This document shows positions 1 to 10,796 of a DNA stretch of 64,000 bases, piece by piece (the first letter of the stretch is position 1; every line of letters begins with the position of its first letter). The DNA is taken from the NCBI GenBank assembly GCA_965644295.1, contig CBFFRP010000376.1:124001-188000 (forward strand), written 5' to 3'. A program made the position numbers and the translations under genes. Source of the stretch: Paraphysomonas bandaiensis (taxonomy: Eukaryota > Chrysophyceae). The notes under the pieces are model-generated. The model searched no databases and was not told the origin of the DNA. It saw nothing but the letters and a program-made list of their open reading frames with translations.

Positions 1-21
1 CCCAATCTAATAAGTACTTCA

Positions 22-3000
22 TTATGCATGAGATGATATGTCAACATGACTCACTAGTAAAGAATCATCAAAAGTAACCTTGGATACTAATATTCGTGCT
101 TCAGTAGATATCAGCATCTGCATACAACGGTCAAGCTCTATTCCAGTATCATAACAGCATAGTTACTAACATGAGGTAAAAGCATAGATAGTGCTCGCGC
201 TTTGTCACCAAGATTAAGATACATTTTGTCATAGAATGCCACTGCTTCTTTTAGCCTCAACTATCACAACTAGTGAGCACAGTAAAAATTCTTCGGTGTC
301 CCCTACCATAGAGTTTTGGAAAGCATAAGCACACATAGTAGCAACATCCTGAGTAAAATATATTAATTTCGACCAAAAGTGTTGTAAGTATTTACCCCCA
401 TATCCTTCGCAATTTCTGACGAGACACCCTCATTGTCAGTCGTCAAAACACTAAAGTTTTCTTTTTTGACAAAGCTGTCAATAACCTATCGGCATTGAGA
501 AATTTTCCAGCAATTTTTGCATCAGCAATACCTCAATTTCGATAATTCCAGAACGCGGAGGAACATAGCGCGTTTCCATATCAGAAGCTTGGACCATAGC
601 TGTAATAAGAGCAAAGAAGAATTAGCTGACGATAATTTTACAACTGACAGTGAAATACCATGCGACACTGTCATATCCCGTATTCGCGAAACAGCTTCAA
701 CATACTGCAATTTAACGAAGCTGAGGAATTCTGCAAGTTCAATGGTTCCACCCCCGTCCATATCGTACAGCGACATAACGTCATTCAACTGAGCTTCCTC
801 GATCTCGATGCCAATCCCATCCAGAACTTCTGCGAATTCTGCATGAATATGTATTAACCTCCATCAATTCATGATATATTAAATTTGTGTGCTTCGTTAT
901 TTTAGATAATGTCAGCAGAAAAAAAGAGTACCGCTTTTATCCAGCTCTCCGGATCCGTCAGAATCGAACTTATCAAACATATTTCGCACAAGCTCAACAT
1001 TGTCAGCACAATCTCGTAACTGATACAAATTCTCCAAAATCTATGTCAGTGACACCAATAAATATACGAAGCCGGCGCATCATTTCACATACCACACGTT
1101 GCTTATCATCCAGGTACTCTTCCACATCGTTTAACATCGTCTGTACAGGTTTAAACAATTAATTTCAATGAGAACTTATTTACCTGCACCAGTTTAAGGT
1201 TGATCGGCTTTGAGGTCTTCGTGTGTTGCAATTGAGCCTTTGATATTACTAGCGTAGGGTGGTTTGCCACAATATTCAATAGTTTAAGCATCACAGATCT
1301 ATCGTACGGTAGGGACATGTCTAGAGAGTACTTCTTGCACGGAGAATTTTGGTCGAACCAAAATTTTGGATCCCGGAGCGAAGTGTTGCATCGAGCCGCA
1401 GATAGTTTAACTCGACTCCCGACAACAGTTGGGACATTCATAACAGCGCGTGCACCCTGCTCGCCTATAGGGTTCTCATCTAAACTCACCGATCGAAGTG
1501 CCAAATTTTGCTCTATTCCAACGCAAATAACAAAACAAGCCGTGGAATCAATGCTGTTGCTGACCAACAGAAGTGTGCGTAGAGAACGGTTATCTATCAA
1601 AGACACACCTAACGCCTGGCCTCCCTCGTGACCAAGTGCATTGAATGACAAGTCCAGATAAGTCAGAGACTTATTGCTAGCCAAAGACCTTGCGAACTCC
1701 AACCCACTATCTAGCCGAATCATATTCCAGGAAAGCTTGAGTTCCTGGAGAGAACAGTCTTCAGAACGGAGCAATGCTGCTAACGACTCGGCCGCAGTGA
1801 TGACATGGGGCTGCACTGTGTTGAGTGTCTCGGCATGCCCAATCTTGTTTTTGGAGAGATCAAGAGACTTTAATACAGAATTTCCGACTAAACAATTGAT
1901 GAATCTGGATCCCTCGAAGTCATCTACATCCGCCTTGCGGAGCACAAGTTTTACCAAAGTACAGGGCCGCTTGGACAGCAGGAACGACATCGCATCAGCA
2001 GCCATGGGGCCGATTATATTCTCAGACATATCCAGCTCAGTCAGGTTGCGCATAGTCATTGCAGCAGACAGCAAGGGACATATTCCTATAAAAGACGGTA
2101 TGAATATGGTTCGTGAGTACAGAGGTGATCCATCCTAAAGAGCCTACTTACCGATATCTGTGAGGTTATTGTCAGCAACATTCATGCTATTTACATAAGG
2201 TAACTCGGATATGGACGCCGCCAACTGAGATGCAATACTATCTCCCATGCCATAGTGCTGTAAGTTAACTTCGTTCGATAGTTTCTTTCTCACCAAAATA
2301 TTGGCCCGTGGATTCATTTTATTCGCCAGGCACCTCATGATAAACTTGCTTCTGGGGGTGACAGGGCGAATCATAGTGGAACTGACGCTGTAGAGATCAG
2401 GTGTTTCGGAGCGGATTGAATTCGCACACTTTTTAGTGCTGAAGTTCTGGATTTGCCCACCAAAGGAATGGCAACTTTCTTGGTCATCCATATCCCCATT
2501 GACGGAGGCAGTCTCGGAGATCATTCCAGCTTCAATAGTGGCAGTTGTATCATCCGAAAGTTGTCGCGCAAAAATAAAATCATCATTGTTTTTCACCCCG
2601 TCAAATACGGGATCCTGGTCGATTGCATGTTTTCTGTGCTTTACATCGTTAAGCGGCGTATAATGACGACGTTTCTTTGACATATCGAGCCTGCCCCCAA
2701 GTTGGGGTAGTGGTGACCTGCGATAACTTGACAAACCACTCCTGCACCTCTCAGCTGGAGACATCGCACAAAAATCCTGAAGAGGAGGTGAACCAGTACG
2801 ATCTTGAGATCTCCTGGTAGATGAGTTCGTATCGTCTGTTGGGAGCAGACTGGGTAGTTTCCTTGGAGTACGACTGATGGGAGAAGGAACACACGACATG
2901 AGTCGCTGCTTATTAAGCCAGTGAGAGCGCACAAAGAACCTCTCTCTTGCCCCCTCTCCAAAGTACTTCTGAACCTCTATCGGGGACAAACTATTCTGAT

Positions 3001-3127
3001 CGCTTTTAGGAAACTCGTAATCGTCCAGAGATGCCATTGGCTTGATAGTCTGAGTGTCCTCCTCTTCCTCAATTATATCTTTGGTTTCAACACATACTTT
3101 GAGGTAATTACCATCATCTAGATTCAT
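22..3127 (-). CDS. Leucine-rich-repeat plus EF-hand protein (872 aa, 10 exons)
   Basis: Read on the minus strand the exons are 3127-2152, 2085-1184, 1140-1093, 1040-932, 838-659, 599-532, 485-396, 348-307, 260-171 and 135-22. Every junction is GT-AG and keeps phase. The first ~300 residues are polar and probably disordered. They are followed by RNI-type leucine-rich repeats (LTELDMSEN, LKSLDLSKNKIG, LTYLDLSFNALG) over about residues 315-530. Then comes an EF-hand pair: a loop D-S-D-G-S-G-E-L, split by an intron inside the hand, and a second loop D-M-D-G-G-G-T-I-E. A segment reading RYVPPRSGIIEIE and a helical tail close the protein. The likely role is a calcium-responsive scaffold; the partner is unknown. 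The last two introns (46 and 35 nt) and the C-terminus are the least certain parts. No human one-to-one orthologue was recognised. Confidence 0.78.
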
Positions 3128-3800
3128 ATCTAATCACACGATCAGCTTACGATAAGAAACTCGTGAGATATAGTCTATGCCTCGTGCTACAGGGTGCGTG
3201 TTGGTGAATTCATGGGCGTCATATAGGGAACGCTGCTATAATTAGCGATCGCGTAATATTCACTGCTTCCAATAGCATCAGTCGAAACATACGGCACTCT
3301 AACTGCCCTGTAACAACAGCACCTTACCATACACACCGTCCATAGAACATTCACTTCGACTTTACAAGTACAACTCCAGTGACCCATGATGACGATAGTG
3401 TCCCCCACCAATAATACAGCATACTGATCTTATACTTGGAATCGATTGGTTCATACGCATGGAAACTCTATGTGCCAAGATATCATATACGACTCGCATA
3501 CCGCATACCCCGACTGTATACTGCTGTACATGATAAAATTTTAACCTATTTTTTTATATGGGCCTAAAACCTACAAAGAGACGACAAAACTCCAGAGAGC
3601 TATAAAAACACTACATTTTCTGTTAGATATTTGGCTAAAAGTTGATGGGTAAAATTTTATTGCCACGGGAGGGGCATTTTCCCCCCATACCGCATACTAC
3701 TCCTGTATAATGACTGCACTCGAGGTCGGTTGGATAGCTTGGCATATCTGCCTGTTTATTGAGCAATTAGCCATCATTCACAATATAGTTGTAGGCCGCA
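3128..3800. other. Intergenic, shared 5' flank of two divergent genes
   Basis: No convincing coding exon was seen on either strand. The stretch lies between the divergent starts of the LRR/EF-hand gene and the ankyrin gene, so it should hold both promoters. A near-palindrome TGTATACTGCTGTACA at 3515-3530 resembles sequences in front of other genes of the window. Confidence 0.5.
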
Positions 3801-4278
3801 ATGTCTACACCCAAAACAAAAAAACCGCGCTTGTCGTTTGGCGTTTCCTCTGCACAGAAGGCATTGCAGGGAATCAAATCCGGGAACCGACTCGACGACC
3901 TAAAGGCTGCGAGAGTTCTGTGTTCTTGTGTCGTCGACGCGTCCAGTGGAAGCAATCAAGATGATGCCTATTCGTGCTTGAAATCGTTGCTTAATGAGGG
4001 CGTATCTCCTAACTTTACTGACGATGCAATCCTGGAGATGACAGGCGGCAGCCCGCTGTATTTGGCTGTCAAGTTGAATGTACCCAAAGCAGTCAGCATA
4101 CTATTATCTCATGGCGCATCTTTGGTCAGTGAATATGATGGGAAAACACCAATTCAGGTAGCTTGTTATTTTCTTTCCTTTCTATTCTCACTTGAATTGG
4201 CAGCTTGCTTTTGAGCAAAATATCGAAGAGTGCATCGCTGTTATTAACCGCCACATATCTCACTTAGAGTCAAAATGA
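3801..4278 (+). CDS. Small ankyrin-repeat protein (144 aa, 2 exons)
   Basis: Exons are 3801-4157 and 4204-4278. The 46-nt intron ends in ggcag and restores the frame into LAFEQNIEECIAVI. The first ~20 residues are basic (TPKTKKPRLSFG), which could act as a nuclear signal. The middle is helical, and residues about 75-140 form two ankyrin-like repeats (SPLYLAVKLNVPKAVSILLS, then DGKTPIQLAFEQN). The role is presumably protein binding. No enzymatic domain is visible and the family is not recognised beyond the repeat. Confidence 0.72.
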
Positions 4279-4848
4279 TATTCTATTCATCTTAATGTGA
4301 TAATGGCAGTTATTGTAGTGTGGGTATTGCTTATAGTTTTATAGGTATTTCTAAAATAATTATCCTAGACATGGCATTGTGAACACTCTTACAATGCTGC
4401 TTCGAAAGTAATCTGTATGACTAGCCCAAACTGAGACTGATATATAGTTAGCTGTAGCTTCCGTTCACGTTTCATCGCTTTTGAGGCTCATTAAATATTA
4501 CTGCTGTGGCCTCATTGTTCTGAAGTGCGAAATGCGAACACGATTACAGGCTTATATTTGAAATGCCTAGTTTGAATTTTGCATCCTGCCTTATTAAGAC
4601 GAAGCTACTATGATCTATGATGACCCATTTCAACCAGTATGAACATATATATCAATGAAGAGCTAACATACCTACCTAAAGAGAGCTAGAGAAAGGCATT
4701 ATAATTGGTCACATTTAGATGTGCTAGATGCTAGAGTAATGGTAGTTATTATGTCCTACCTACATTCCGTCTTTCTATTTCAAATCATTAAATCAACCCA
4801 GCACTGCTAACAATGTTCACACGTAAAACGATACAAATTCAAAGTTTA
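4279..4848. other. Intergenic between convergent genes
   Basis: AT-rich sequence between the 3' ends of the ankyrin gene and VAC14. No ORF, repeat or RNA gene was recognised. Confidence 0.5.
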
Positions 4849-7159
4849 CTACGCCGTATCTTCAGTAGATGCGGCATCAAGAGTGCTCCGCAGTAACTTC
4901 TTTTGCTGAAAAACGCTCAGTCTAAAGTCTGAATGCTGCTGTTGTACCTGTGCAAAGTGCACCAATAGCTCAGAGTAATCAATTGTACCTTTGGTTTTCG
5001 GGGTAGTGTTGTTCGCTTTAGTTACTGCGCTTGATCCATTGGGTGAACCTCCACTTGGAAAGGACAAGTGCATCTTGAGTGCTCCAACGGTGCTTAGTCT
5101 GTCGGAGAGAGTTTTGTATGCCTGGCTTTGGGGAAGGAGCATTAGTAGACCGTACAAGCTCTTCAAGAGATCAGCGTGAAAATCGGATGACACCTCGAGA
5201 AGCTGTAGCCTTAGTCGAATAAATATAGGCGATTCTAGCAGCTGAACAAGCTTATCTATCTGCATTAAAAAACCAACTGTTACGTCGACTTCTGCAAACT
5301 TCTGAATGAGATCCGCCGATAAATCGTAAGCCTGTGAAAGTAAACACAAACTGAACGTGGCCACAGGGTTATGACTCCAGCACTTAAAGAGTGTCATAAA
5401 AACCTGTATACCAGCTTCTGTGGAGTCTGTAAAGCTCTGCTGCAGAGTATTCCGTAATGGAGACAGCTCTGGGGCAGTAAGAAGTATCAAATTGAGGGTC
5501 TGGACCATGGTGCTACAGAATTCGATATCGTTTTTCGCCATAATTGATGCAAGAGATATATAGATGGTCTGACAGTCCAGGAGGACACAAAGTTTACGGA
5601 TAATAAGTGCTCCACGGGTTTCCAACAGAGGTCTGTCCTCAAAAAACAATTGAACTAGCGCATTTAGTACACGCAGAAACTGCTGCTCGTCAATGCATAT
5701 GCGGGCAATAACTTGCAGATTAATGAGTACGACCTCGTCAGCAGTATCAGAAAGAGTCTTTAGTAAGGCAGGTAAGAGATCTCCGATGAATTTGTTCATT
5801 TCGGTGGAATCTTTTTCATGAAGCATATTGATCCAGGAAAGTGCGGCAACTCTGGTTGTCACTTGTGGTGAGAGGAGTTCGATCGTCAGTGTCCGTAGCA
5901 GTGGTCCAAGCTCAAATTCTTCAGCAGTAGTGCGCACAAGGCTCAAGAGCCCTTGGTTTGCATCCTGTGCAGCCTTGCGAATCTCCTGCTCTTGGTCAGA
6001 TATACAGAACATAATGGACCCCAGTATAGGAGCATAAAAAGCAAGTAGTTGTGTTCCACCCAGGCCAATGAATTCGTGCAACCAGATGACGGCGGTGAGT
6101 CTGTTAAAGCGTTCTTTCGAACGGCTTTGGCTGACCTAAATATCACGCTTACTACCAGTGTAAATAAGTTGGTAAAGGTACCATGCAACTAATACATACG
6201 AATACAATTTGACAGTAATACCAGTAAACATACCAATATGTTGACCATCGGACCAAACTCCACCACCTCTGTCTGTTTGATCTCACGCAGGAAGTCACCG
6301 AGAACATTGTCAGCACCTTGTCTAATTTCTCTGTTTCCATCACTAAGCATATTGAAAAGACCATCCAGAAACTCGGGTAGATAGTCCAACATATGAATGT
6401 CCGGTACAGCGTTCAAAATCGAGATCCAACCAACAAGAAGCTGACGAATATAAGGCTTCGTGCGCTTTATGTGCTTCTGAAGAAGAGGAATGAAACCTTC
6501 AATATCAAATGTTTCACTTTCGGTGACGATATCCTTAATGAGTCTGTCAAGTAGATTTGCACCATTTTTTACATCAACATCAACGTGGGCGAACAATTTG
6601 CATAAGCCGTCAAAAATTTGATTAAAGTACCGAAGAATGCTGTTTCTTGCAACTTTCGCAATATTATACAATGACTCACAAGCATAATAACAAACACGAC
6701 TTTCTTGGTCATCAAAACACTCCAACACAGGAGGAAGGAGAAGATGAAGATAACGTTGTATGTCAGGCATAAATCCTATCGCACAAGCGGCGATGCCAAT
6801 AAGACCACCCTTGCGATGATTTGCATTCCTTGACCGAACAAACTCTTGAGCCAATAAATTAATCACACTTGCTATTCTTTCCTTTTCGCCATTTTCCTGT
6901 ATACTGTTCGTTACACACCCTGTAGAGGGTCTGAGATACTAACCTGATAATTTTTAATCAATCCAGTCAAGTCTAACGCCGCATTCTTCCGCTTATCGTA
7001 TGATCTATCTCCTAGTCTGGACATACACATCAGATCAATACAGTAGCCGTGTTGCTGTACGCACCCTCGTAATATCGCAGGTGGGAGGGGCGATTCTAGT
7101 GCTCCAGATCGATCCAGCGCAGGGGAACCAAGCTGTTGTTTCTCTTCTGCTGTTGACAT
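4849..7159 (-). CDS. VAC14: VAC14, scaffold of the PIKfyve/Fab1 lipid kinase complex (721 aa)
   Basis: Minus-strand exons are 7159-6944, 6896-6234 and 6135-4849, with introns of 47 and 98 nt. The protein is a HEAT-repeat scaffold. Its N-terminus carries the family signature YDKRKNAALDL and HRKGGLIGIAACAIG. The central part has the run RLIKDIVTESETFDIEGFIP, and the C-terminal half contains the VAC14-FIG4 binding region (ELSPLRNTLQQSF). In the family VAC14 holds the PI3P 5-kinase Fab1 and the phosphatase FIG4 together on endosome/vacuole membranes and so controls PI(3,5)P2. The length is close to the human protein (782 aa). The second intron was chosen because it joins MVNIL to VSQSRSKERFNRLTAVIWL without a gap against the human order. 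Confidence 0.93.
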
Positions 7160-7576
7160 TGTCCACTAGATTGCAGAGCTGAATAATTGAACGAATCAGA
7201 TTATTAAGCAGCTCTCCAAGTAGACGCGATTAGTTTTTATGTATCTATGTATGCTATCCGCGCATGACTGTGCTGCGATGCATGTCAGATGCGGGGTGCC
7301 ATGTATCATACATATGCATGTGTAGTGATCCTACTCTGTATATACCGCCGTATACGCATACAGCGAGCTTGTTGATCCACCACCATGTAGATACTACGTA
7401 CCCACCAGCAGCAGATTGTACACCCTCAGAGTACAACGTATTCCAGACTACAAAGCCTTGTGTTGTATGAGCCATATATACATACACGGGATCTAGTCAG
7501 AGAGAGAGTTCATGTTCACTGTATGACCAACACTCGGGCTTCTTCGCAATAGTATTACATTCCGCTGCATTCAAGT
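7160..7576. other. Divergent intergenic region VAC14 / pICln
   Basis: About 415 bp between two divergent starts. No ORF is convincing. GTATATACCGCCGTATAC around 7338-7355 is a dyad of the GTATAC type seen in other 5' flanks here. Confidence 0.45.
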
Positions 7577-8451
7577 ATGATGGAGCATAGGCCGTGCATG
7601 AGGAGGTTCGTTCAGTGTGAGAACGACGAGCCTGTTCTCTTCGAGGTAGTTATATAAATGTGGATAGTGTTGAGGCGGCTACTCTGATCATGTCGTAGGG
7701 AGAAACTATGGTAATGAAGAAAGACAACGTTGAATTGACTTTTGAAGTTGAGACTCCTCCAGCACGAGGGTCACTTTTCATTACATCCAGGTTTTTAATT
7801 ACATTTCATAGTCACACACGTAGGTGACGCGTTCTCCGTATCAGGAGAATTGTTTGGGTTTCAGATGACGCTGCGTATGACTTTGATGTACCATTCATAA
7901 CACTTCACGCTATTACACATGACCCAGAGAGTTTTCCTCGTCCATGTCTTTATTGTCAATTGGACGAAGAAGAAGACGGCCCGACAGAAATGTATTTAAT
8001 ACCTGCTGCAGAAACTGAACGTAGGACAACGAATTATTGTGTTTGTACCGTTAATTGCTGATATAGTTCAGGAGCTATTCGATGGGTTCTCCCAAGCTGC
8101 TGTACTGAATCCTGACCCTGACTGCGATGGTTCGTAAATGTCTATTCGACTATATGGATAAGAATTTGTATACAGAAGACGATGACCAGGGGCTCATCTA
8201 CAATGTCGACGAAGTAGAACTAGGGGCCGAACAGGTACCAGCTAGTTGTATGAATTCGCGTTTGTCATTCTTCTTCAATTTTACAGGCGGCTAGATTGGC
8301 CCATTTAGAGTCAGTTTTTAGGCTCCCTGGTGAGCCAGGTTGCCCGCTTCCGGGTGATGGATCGAATGGACAATTTGATGATGCAGATGAAGGTGCAATG
8401 GAACAAGAGCCTGATGATAGTATTAGCGAGAATCCTCCTAATGGAGCTTGA
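7577..8451 (+). CDS. CLNS1A: pICln / methylosome subunit (207 aa, 6 exons)
   Basis: Six small exons: 7577-7645, 7699-7790, 7845-8020, 8067-8129, 8176-8234 and 8287-8451. All junctions keep phase. The product has the PH-like fold of pICln: RGSLFITSRRIVWVSDD, then YDFDVPFITLHAITHDPESF, LYCQLDEEEDGPTEMYLIPA and LQELFDGFSQAAVLNPDPD, followed by an acidic tail. pICln is a cytosolic chaperone that holds Sm proteins and presents them to the PRMT5 methylosome during snRNP assembly, which fits an intron-rich genome. At 207 aa it is slightly shorter than human (237 aa). The start is set by the upstream exon ending PVLFE; a second ATG lies one codon downstream. The fourth intron begins GTTCGT rather than the usual GTAAGT type. 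Confidence 0.9.
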
Positions 8452-9508
8452 TAAGTTATAGTGTTATGAATTTGTGACCAACAGTAACCTGTCTTCATGG
8501 GCGTACGATAGTAAATAAATCGGATATTAGTTTTTATTTACTAATGTGCTAAGAGTTAGACCAGATTGAGATATGTGTAAGTTAAACTAGCACAATAGCA
8601 TTACTGTATAATGTATAATTCGGCAATACATATTCAAGCCTAGAATTTTCACGTACAATTTTCTAGCCATACTCTTCGTAAAATGTTTTGCCTGCTATCA
8701 GTAACTCTTACTGTTCTCTAACAATTTTCTGTTCATAATAGCCCTATTGTTATCAGCATGCTTGTGTCCTACTACCTTTAAAATCACTTAGACCAGGTTT
8801 TAGTACAACTGCATTTGTTAAATTTCAACATAAATTTTGGGCATGTTAGAATAGCCGAATAAACATTCTTTACAAGTTTCTCAGTGGGGCACCAAATTTC
8901 GTATTATGATGTATCTTAATACTTATCATGACTTACTTACATTTGTTTCTCTCGCTCCCAATCAGCGGTAACACCTGGCGCATCTGCTGTTGAAATAAAG
9001 AACTAAATCGCGAAGGAAGTTATTGCATACTAACGACCACGCGTACCAAATTCACCGAGATTATTCAAAAGAGACAATGAAGAATAGAGCTCATAAAATC
9101 TTGGGCGTCATTATAGAAAATGAGGTGACTCTGTTGGGTTAAGTGGCGTAGAACTACATTCAAATGGCTGTATAGGAATGTATGTGCTCTATTGAGCAGG
9201 TACAGTACCTTGAAACAACATCTACACAGGCAGGCATGATCTTCTAGATACATACAAGGCGGGTATACTGCCGCTCCTGATTACTCGATATCTACAGTAT
9301 GCCATACTACAGCGCGTATATCACACTACATTGTAGAGATACCTACTGTACAGCAGAACTACGGTACACTCCACTGCTATATGTAGGAATGTGCTGTATA
9401 CTGCTGTGTATGCATATGCTGCTGTATGCACTCTCATGACAAGGCATCATTAACTGCGTAGATACACAGCCCACAAAGAGCAGGACCACCACTCAGAAGT
9501 AAACAGAC
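8452..9508. other. Intergenic with a weak minus-strand spliced candidate
   Basis: No gene is well supported. On the minus strand, pieces 9237-9209, 9099-9038 and 8986-8937 splice in phase into a 46-aa peptide that starts MPACVDVV and ends VTADWEREKQM. No family is recognised and the evidence is only phase consistency, so it may be chance. The last 150 bp before CSN7 are rich in GTATACTGC/CTGCTGTAT motifs (for example 9395-9410). Confidence 0.25.
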
Positions 9509-10796
9509 ATGTCAGAGCTAGAACAGTTTTGTATATTAGCCCGTACTCTAAAGGGCCGCGCGTGCGTTGCGCTCATACAGCAGGTGCTCTCCCATAGCTC
9601 TATATATGTATTCGGGGAGCTGCTGTCGGTCCCTTCTATACAGGCGGTAAGAATCATATTCTCTTATCGTATCAGTGTACCGTTACTAATAGTTATCAAT
9701 GCAGTTAAGAGGGTCGGAGAATGCTAATGCGTTAGAGACGTTAGAGCTGTTCGCGTATGGCACATATCAACAGTACTGTGCTTCCCCCGGCAGATACATC
9801 GAACTCACACAAGGACAAATACATCGTCTCAAAAAGCTATCTCTTGTGTCTATTGCAGCTAAACAGAAGGTTGTGTTGACATTGTTGGCTGCTATATGGA
9901 GAGTGGTAGTAATATGTGTCTCTTCCTGGTTCACAGGTAGTGTTCTACTCAGACTTACAAGAGAGTCTCCAAATTCCCGACACTCAAGAACTAGAAGCTC
10001 TTGTAATCGAATGCATATATGGTGTAAGTATATTTATTTTATGCGTCTATGATATCTTGTGGTTACATTGGTACAGGGTCTATTGACCGGAAAACTGGAT
10101 CAAAAGCAGCAAACTCTTCACGTAGTCAGTTGTGCAGCTCGAGATGTCCAGGCAGATGAGTTAGACGGAATAATTGAGAAACTTCTGGCATGGTATACCC
10201 TTTGTGTCAAAGAGATGTATGTTTAATGAAAATTTTCAGGAAATCGACCTGCAGGGCTCTGATAGATAATACCCAGGGGATTGTCACGTGCGTACTTATG
10301 AACAGTATAAATCTTATATAGAGAAGAATTTTATCGTTGTTACTTTAAGTATAGTGCACATCGTATTATCTTTGCTTATGGCTTTGTGTGCTGTCTTATA
10401 TTGGAGTTATTAATTTAGAAATCTTGCGAGCACCCGTGCCGTCGGCGTCTCGGAGCAGGAGTCTCTACAGACGAAATTCAATGAAATAATAAAGGTGCTA
10501 CTCACTGTGATGAATACGTATTTATATGCAATCAATACGCTTATATATTTACCCAGAAAAAAATGTCTGAAGGCGGAGATGAGGATTTCCCGGCTTTGAA
10601 TCCTGTTGTGCATAGGTAACCATTGTGATACCCATGTGTAGCCTCACGTAGCCCATGATTCGCATGTTTTTTATTCGTATATAATATGTCCTCCTATGGT
10701 AAATGCAGCCAGGGAAGACTGAAGGGAAAGCGTAGTCGAGGAACAATGTCACAGCCTACTGGGCCGAGTAAGGGAAGATACGGGTCGATGCTATAG
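9509..10796 (+). CDS. COPS7: COP9 signalosome subunit 7 (258 aa, 8 exons)
   Basis: Exons are 9509-9646, 9705-9869, 9937-10023, 10077-10192, 10240-10287, 10419-10494, 10557-10615 and 10709-10796, all phase-consistent. The N-terminus LEQFCILARTLKGRACVALI and YVFGELLSVPSIQ match CSN7. The PCI domain follows: ELFAYGTYQQYC, LTQGQIHRLKKLSLVSIA, then EALVIECIYGGLLTGKLDQK. The last ~50 residues are basic (GRLKGKRSRG), as in animal CSN7. The COP9 signalosome removes NEDD8 from cullins and so controls cullin-RING ubiquitin ligases in nucleus and cytosol. The length is near the human protein (275 aa). The fifth intron (131 nt) is the longest and its donor is the least certain. Confidence 0.92.
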
